Assembly (NCBI GenBank): GCA_966424055.1
Contig: CBJLMB010000021.1
Location: forward strand, 35,989-99,988
From: Deminuibacter sp966424055
GTDB lineage: Bacteria; Bacteroidota; Bacteroidia; Chitinophagales; Chitinophagaceae
Direction: 5' to 3'
Length of the DNA: 64,000 nucleotides
Of this stretch, positions 61,018-64,000 are shown piece after piece. The position numbers were made by a program, and so were the translations under genes. The notes under the pieces are model-generated. The model ran no database searches. It was not told where the DNA came from and saw nothing but the letters and a program-made list of their open reading frames with translations. How positions within the stretch are numbered: the first letter of the stretch is position 1; each line of letters starts with the position of its first letter.

Positions 61018-61052
61018 AAAGTGGAGGATCATTCCTCCACTTTCCTTTTTAA
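61018..61052. terminator. Bidirectional terminator between converging genes
   Basis: GTGGAGGA (61021-61028) pairs with TCCTCCAC (61033-61040) around a 4-nt loop, flanked by A and T runs on both sides. It serves the HAD gene on the plus strand and the large PKD gene on the minus strand. Confidence 0.9.
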
Positions 61053-61067
61053 TAGCAGCCGTGCTGT

Positions 61068-64000
61068 TTATTTGTACTTGATGAACTTCAGCACTGTTTT
61101 TTCCTGTTGTGAAAAGATCACCAGGAAATAGGTACCCTGGCCAAAAGACTGCACATTCAGTGTTTCCACCATCGATGTAGCATTTTTAACCACTGTTCTT
61201 GACAACATCACATGACCCATCGCATCAAAAACCGACAGGTTAAACTTACCAACGATCTTACCTGCCAGCTGCACATTCAGCACATCATGCACAGGGTTGG
61301 GATAGATTGTGCTTTTGAGTGCTTCAGGCTGATTGCTTCTATCATCGGTTTTGTTCACAACAATAACTGTGATCCTGGCCGATGCCTGGCCACCGCTGTT
61401 ATCGGTAACAGTAAGTGCAAAAACATAAACGCCTGCAGTAAGCCCTGTAATGCCGGTAGCAGCCTTATCCGGGCTTTGTATAACAGCTCCGGGAGGACCG
61501 GTGATAACAGACCATTTGTATCCTGTAATCTGTCCGTCAGGATCCATTGAGCTGCTGCCATTGAGCTGCAAGCTGTTTGCCGGAAGCGTTAATGTGGTAT
61601 CCTTGTTTGCAATCACGGCAACCGGTAGCAGGTTCAGCTTTTTGCTTACGGTTACCTGTACCGTATCCTTTGCAGAGAGATTGTTGTTATCCGTTACTGT
61701 AAGCTCAAACTGGTATACGCCTGTCACCAGGTTTTGCAAACCGGTTGCCGCCGTAGAATCAGCAACAATGGTGAACTGGTTGGGACCACTTATTTTAGCC
61801 CAGCGATAATGGGTAATATAGCCGGCAGCATCTGATGATGCAGATCCGTCGAGACGGGTACTGTTTTGCGGTGCCGTAATAACAATATCACTACCGGCCC
61901 TTGCCACCGGCGGCTGGTTAACCACGCAGTTGCTGCTCCAGTCGATGCCTGCTGCTATATTCACTGTTCCGGTGTTATTACAAACAATATTGCCTTTGGC
62001 ATAGGTGTCGAAGGTTTTATAGAACCGCACGCCTGTACCAGTATAATTACTGATGGTATTATTGGTAACAATCAGCTTTGCACTATCTACAGGAGCTGTA
62101 TGGCGGGTATCTACCATAATGCCGTCTATACCATTCACCGTATTGCTGCCCAGCCTGCCGCTGTTGCTGATGGTATTGTGATCAATCTTGATAGTACCAG
62201 ACCCCAGCGATACAATGCCGGTAGCATAGGTATTCTGGATGAAATTATCATGTACATAAGCCCTGGTATAACCGCCCAGGCTGATGCCATTGCCCTGGCT
62301 TGAATTGATCTCAAAACCACAATTGGTTACACGGTTGTTGTAAATTTCACTGGAACCGCCCGATGCGCTGGATAACTGTATACCTGTACGCCAGGTACTG
62401 TCGATGATATTGCTGTACACCTTTATATCGCCCAACCGTAACGGCTTGGGATAGGTGGTGCTTCCATTGCAGTTCATAGCCCTTGTACCGTTGGGGTCTG
62501 TTGAACCCAGGTACATACCTTCCTGCATTACATGTACAATACGGTTGTCATGAATGGAGATATGACTGATGGTCCATTTGGGGTATTGCAGCGAATCGAT
62601 ACAGGAAGCATCCTGTTTTACCCAGAAGCCATAGGTTTTATTGTAGATATCGATATTGCACACTTCTATATTGGAAGAGCGCCCGAATATATCCACACCC
62701 ACACCTCTTGCCCCCGGATCCTGGATATGGAACCCGTATGTAGTACCGCCACCAGTGCCCGCCAGTTTAATATAGCGGCAGTTGTTCAGTGCAAAGCCGT
62801 TGGACAGGGATATCTGTCCGCCTTCGTTAATAATAGTGACCGGGCAGGTCGCTGTTCCATAAAAGTTTTCCAGTGACACATACGACCATGGGCCACCTTT
62901 CACCACCAGTGTATCGCCCGGTTGATAGCTGAAGCGGGTACCATTGAGATAAATACCCTTATCGGCACCGGCCTTGAGATAGATCTTTTTGCCCGCACAG
63001 CCAGGCTGGCCCGTTACAGTAACGCTTACCGTACTTTTAGCAGAAAGCCCTTTACTGTCAGTTACTGCGAGCTGCATTACATATACACCTGCTACCAGGT
63101 TCGATAAGCTGGCCTGCGCTTTGTTTTCGCCTGTAAGCGTAAACTGTCCGGGGCCACTCAGTTTATTCCATTGGTAACTTACAATACTGCCATTGGTTGT
63201 TGTTGAAGAGCTACCGTTCAGCGTAGTGCTATTGGCTGGCAATATCAGGTGAATATCGGCTCCCGCATTGGCTACAGGTGGTACACTGCCGGTATTACCA
63301 TCGCTTCCGCCCGGCGGAGGATTGCCGCTGCCGGGATTGCCCCCGTTTGTGTCAGGTACTACTTTGATATTCGTTGTGGCTGTGCTGGTCGCACCTTTAT
63401 CGTCTGTTATTTTGAGTACGAAAACATAAGTACCGGCCACCAGGTTCGATAAGCCCGCATTCGCTGTATTGCCTGCAGTTAAAGTGAACTGTGTGGGACC
63501 ACTTTGCCAGCTCCACTGATAGGCAACAATCTTCCCGTCGGGATCAGTGGATGCCGTACCATTTAATACGGTGCTGTTATTAGGTAATACAAGCGTTATG
63601 TCTTTACCGGCATTGGCCACCGGCGGTTTGTTCTGCAGAGGCAGCACGGTTACCCGCGCCGTATCCGTTGCAGTGGCACCCTGGTTATCTGTCACCTTCA
63701 GCACAAATACATAGGTGCCGGCTACCAGGTTACTCGCGCTGGCTTTGGCAGTGGTATTGCCACTCAGCGTGAATTGTGCAGGGCCGCTTAGTTTGGTCCA
63801 CAGGTACGATGCAATACTGCCATCAGGATCTGAGGACGCAGAGCCATCCAATGTAGCACTGTTCTGCGGTAAGCTCATGGTAACATCTTTACCGGCATTG
63901 GCCACTGGTGGTTTGTTCTGTGCAGGCAGCACGGTTACCCGCGCTGTATCCGTTGCAGTGGCACCCTGGTTATCTGTCACCTTCAGCACAAATACATAGG
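61068..64000 (-). CDS. PKD-repeat/right-handed beta-helix protein with T9SS sorting domain (partial, more than 977 aa)
   Basis: The gene continues past the window edge, so the N-terminus is missing. Visible from the N-terminal side: part of one PKD domain, three more PKD domains (about 30-115, 125-210, 240-325; each starts VANAG-K-ITL and has SDPDG and GTYVFVLKVTDN), then a parallel beta-helix (about 330-690, many IYNN and IHDN turns). Two further PKD domains lie at about 695-785 and 790-885. The C-terminal sorting domain (TIYPNPVHDVLNV through FIKYK) marks export by the type IX system and cell-surface attachment. Such proteins bind or cut polysaccharides; a catalytic site is not evident. Confidence 0.88.
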   Translation of the reverse strand, partial: YVFVLKVTDNQGATATDTARVTVLPAQNKPPVANAGKDVTMSLPQNSATLDGSASSDPDGSIASYLWTKLSGPAQFTLSGNTTAKASASNLVAGTYVFVLKVTDNQGATATDTARVTVLPLQNKPPVANAGKDITLVLPNNSTVLNGTASTDPDGKIVAYQWSWQSGPTQFTLTAGNTANAGLSNLVAGTYVFVLKITDDKGATSTATTNIKVVPDTNGGNPGSGNPPPGGSDGNTGSVPPVANAGADIHLILPANSTTLNGSSSTTTNGSIVSYQWNKLSGPGQFTLTGENKAQASLSNLVAGVYVMQLAVTDSKGLSAKSTVSVTVTGQPGCAGKKIYLKAGADKGIYLNGTRFSYQPGDTLVVKGGPWSYVSLENFYGTATCPVTIINEGGQISLSNGFALNNCRYIKLAGTGGGTTYGFHIQDPGARGVGVDIFGRSSNIEVCNIDIYNKTYGFWVKQDASCIDSLQYPKWTISHISIHDNRIVHVMQEGMYLGSTDPNGTRAMNCNGSTTYPKPLRLGDIKVYSNIIDSTWRTGIQLSSASGGSSEIYNNRVTNCGFEINSSQGNGISLGGYTRAYVHDNFIQNTYATGIVSLGSGTIKIDHNTISNSGRLGSNTVNGIDGIMVDTRHTAPVDSAKLIVTNNTISNYTGTGVRFYKTFDTYAKGNIVCNNTGTVNIAAGIDWSSNCVVNQPPVARAGSDIVITAPQNSTRLDGSASSDAAGYITHYRWAKISGPNQFTIVADSTAATGLQNLVTGVYQFELTVTDNNNLSAKDTVQVTVSKKLNLLPVAVIANKDTTLTLPANSLQLNGSSSMDPDGQITGYKWSVITGPPGAVIQSPDKAATGITGLTAGVYVFALTVTDNSGGQASARITVIVVNKTDDRSNQPEALKSTIYPNPVHDVLNVQLAGKIVGKFNLSVFDAMGHVMLSRTVVKNATSMVETLNVQSFGQGTYFLVIFSQQEKTVLKFIKYK

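Noticed and set aside
1..64000. CRISPR arrays and insertion sequences
   Set aside because: No regularly spaced identical repeats of 24-40 bp and no transposase gene with flanking inverted repeats were seen. Tandem repeats in the PKD gene and the three leader-hairpin elements do not fit either class.

Overview
The window reads as a chromosomal segment of a Bacteroidota bacterium, most likely a member of Chitinophagaceae. Support comes from a T9SS-type C-terminal sorting domain on a PKD/beta-helix protein, a VgrG plus DUF4280 (PAAR-like) secretion cluster of the kind linked to the Bacteroidota type VI system, LytTR and PAS two-component genes, MacB/FtsX-type permeases, and promoters of the TTTG-N19-TAnnTTTG class with little use of Shine-Dalgarno sites. 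Taxonomy is inferred from gene content; no rRNA gene is present.

Region 1 (1-24958) is the right-hand part of a temperate siphovirus-like prophage whose left end lies outside the window. It runs from a partial gene through a scaffold-like protein, the capsid protein, connector and tail-tube-position genes, a 979-residue tape measure, large tail proteins, a 1231-residue fibre with a signal peptide, and a lysis module (membrane and coiled-coil proteins, holin-like and spanin-like proteins, lysozyme-fold endolysin). A cargo pair follows: a C10 (streptopain-family) cysteine-protease lipoprotein and a small lipoprotein. The right end carries a tyrosine integrase next to a tRNA with a CAT anticodon, the presumed attachment site.

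Region 2 (25217-34493, minus strand) is one apparent operon: VgrG, a papain-like protein overlapping a small lipoprotein, a possible adaptor, a DUF4280 tip protein, and a 1033-residue protein overlapping a second lipoprotein. The two overlapping pairs look like toxin-immunity modules. No other type VI structural gene is visible.

Region 3 (34776-40811) holds a GH9 glycoside hydrolase with a heparan-acetyltransferase-like membrane protein, a Met-rich secreted protein, and an ABC permease gene broken by a 5-bp tandem duplication.

Region 4 (41000-46600) centres on a Ro60-like (TROVE plus vWA) protein. Upstream lie a tiny promoter-to-terminator transcription unit and a long imperfect hairpin; a MATE transporter follows and is itself followed by a 73-nt three-tier hairpin ending in a U-run. 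These are candidate small RNAs of a Ro RNP locus. A PAS histidine kinase and a DUF3820 gene come next.

Region 5 (46800-53770) has an AsmA-like protein, a repeat-bearing intergenic stretch (two near-identical RNA/terminator elements, with a third relative in the prophage), a CvfB-like S1 protein with an apparently leaderless promoter, and a LytS/LytTR-type two-component pair.

Region 6 (53786-60964) encodes a GT-C-like membrane glycosyltransferase, a cytosolic glycosyltransferase, and a compact operon matching the polyprenyl-phosphate-arabinose route known from mycobacteria: UbiA-type phosphoribosyltransferase, DprE1-like oxidase, DprE2-like reductase and a HAD phosphatase. The window ends inside a large PKD/right-handed beta-helix T9SS cargo protein.
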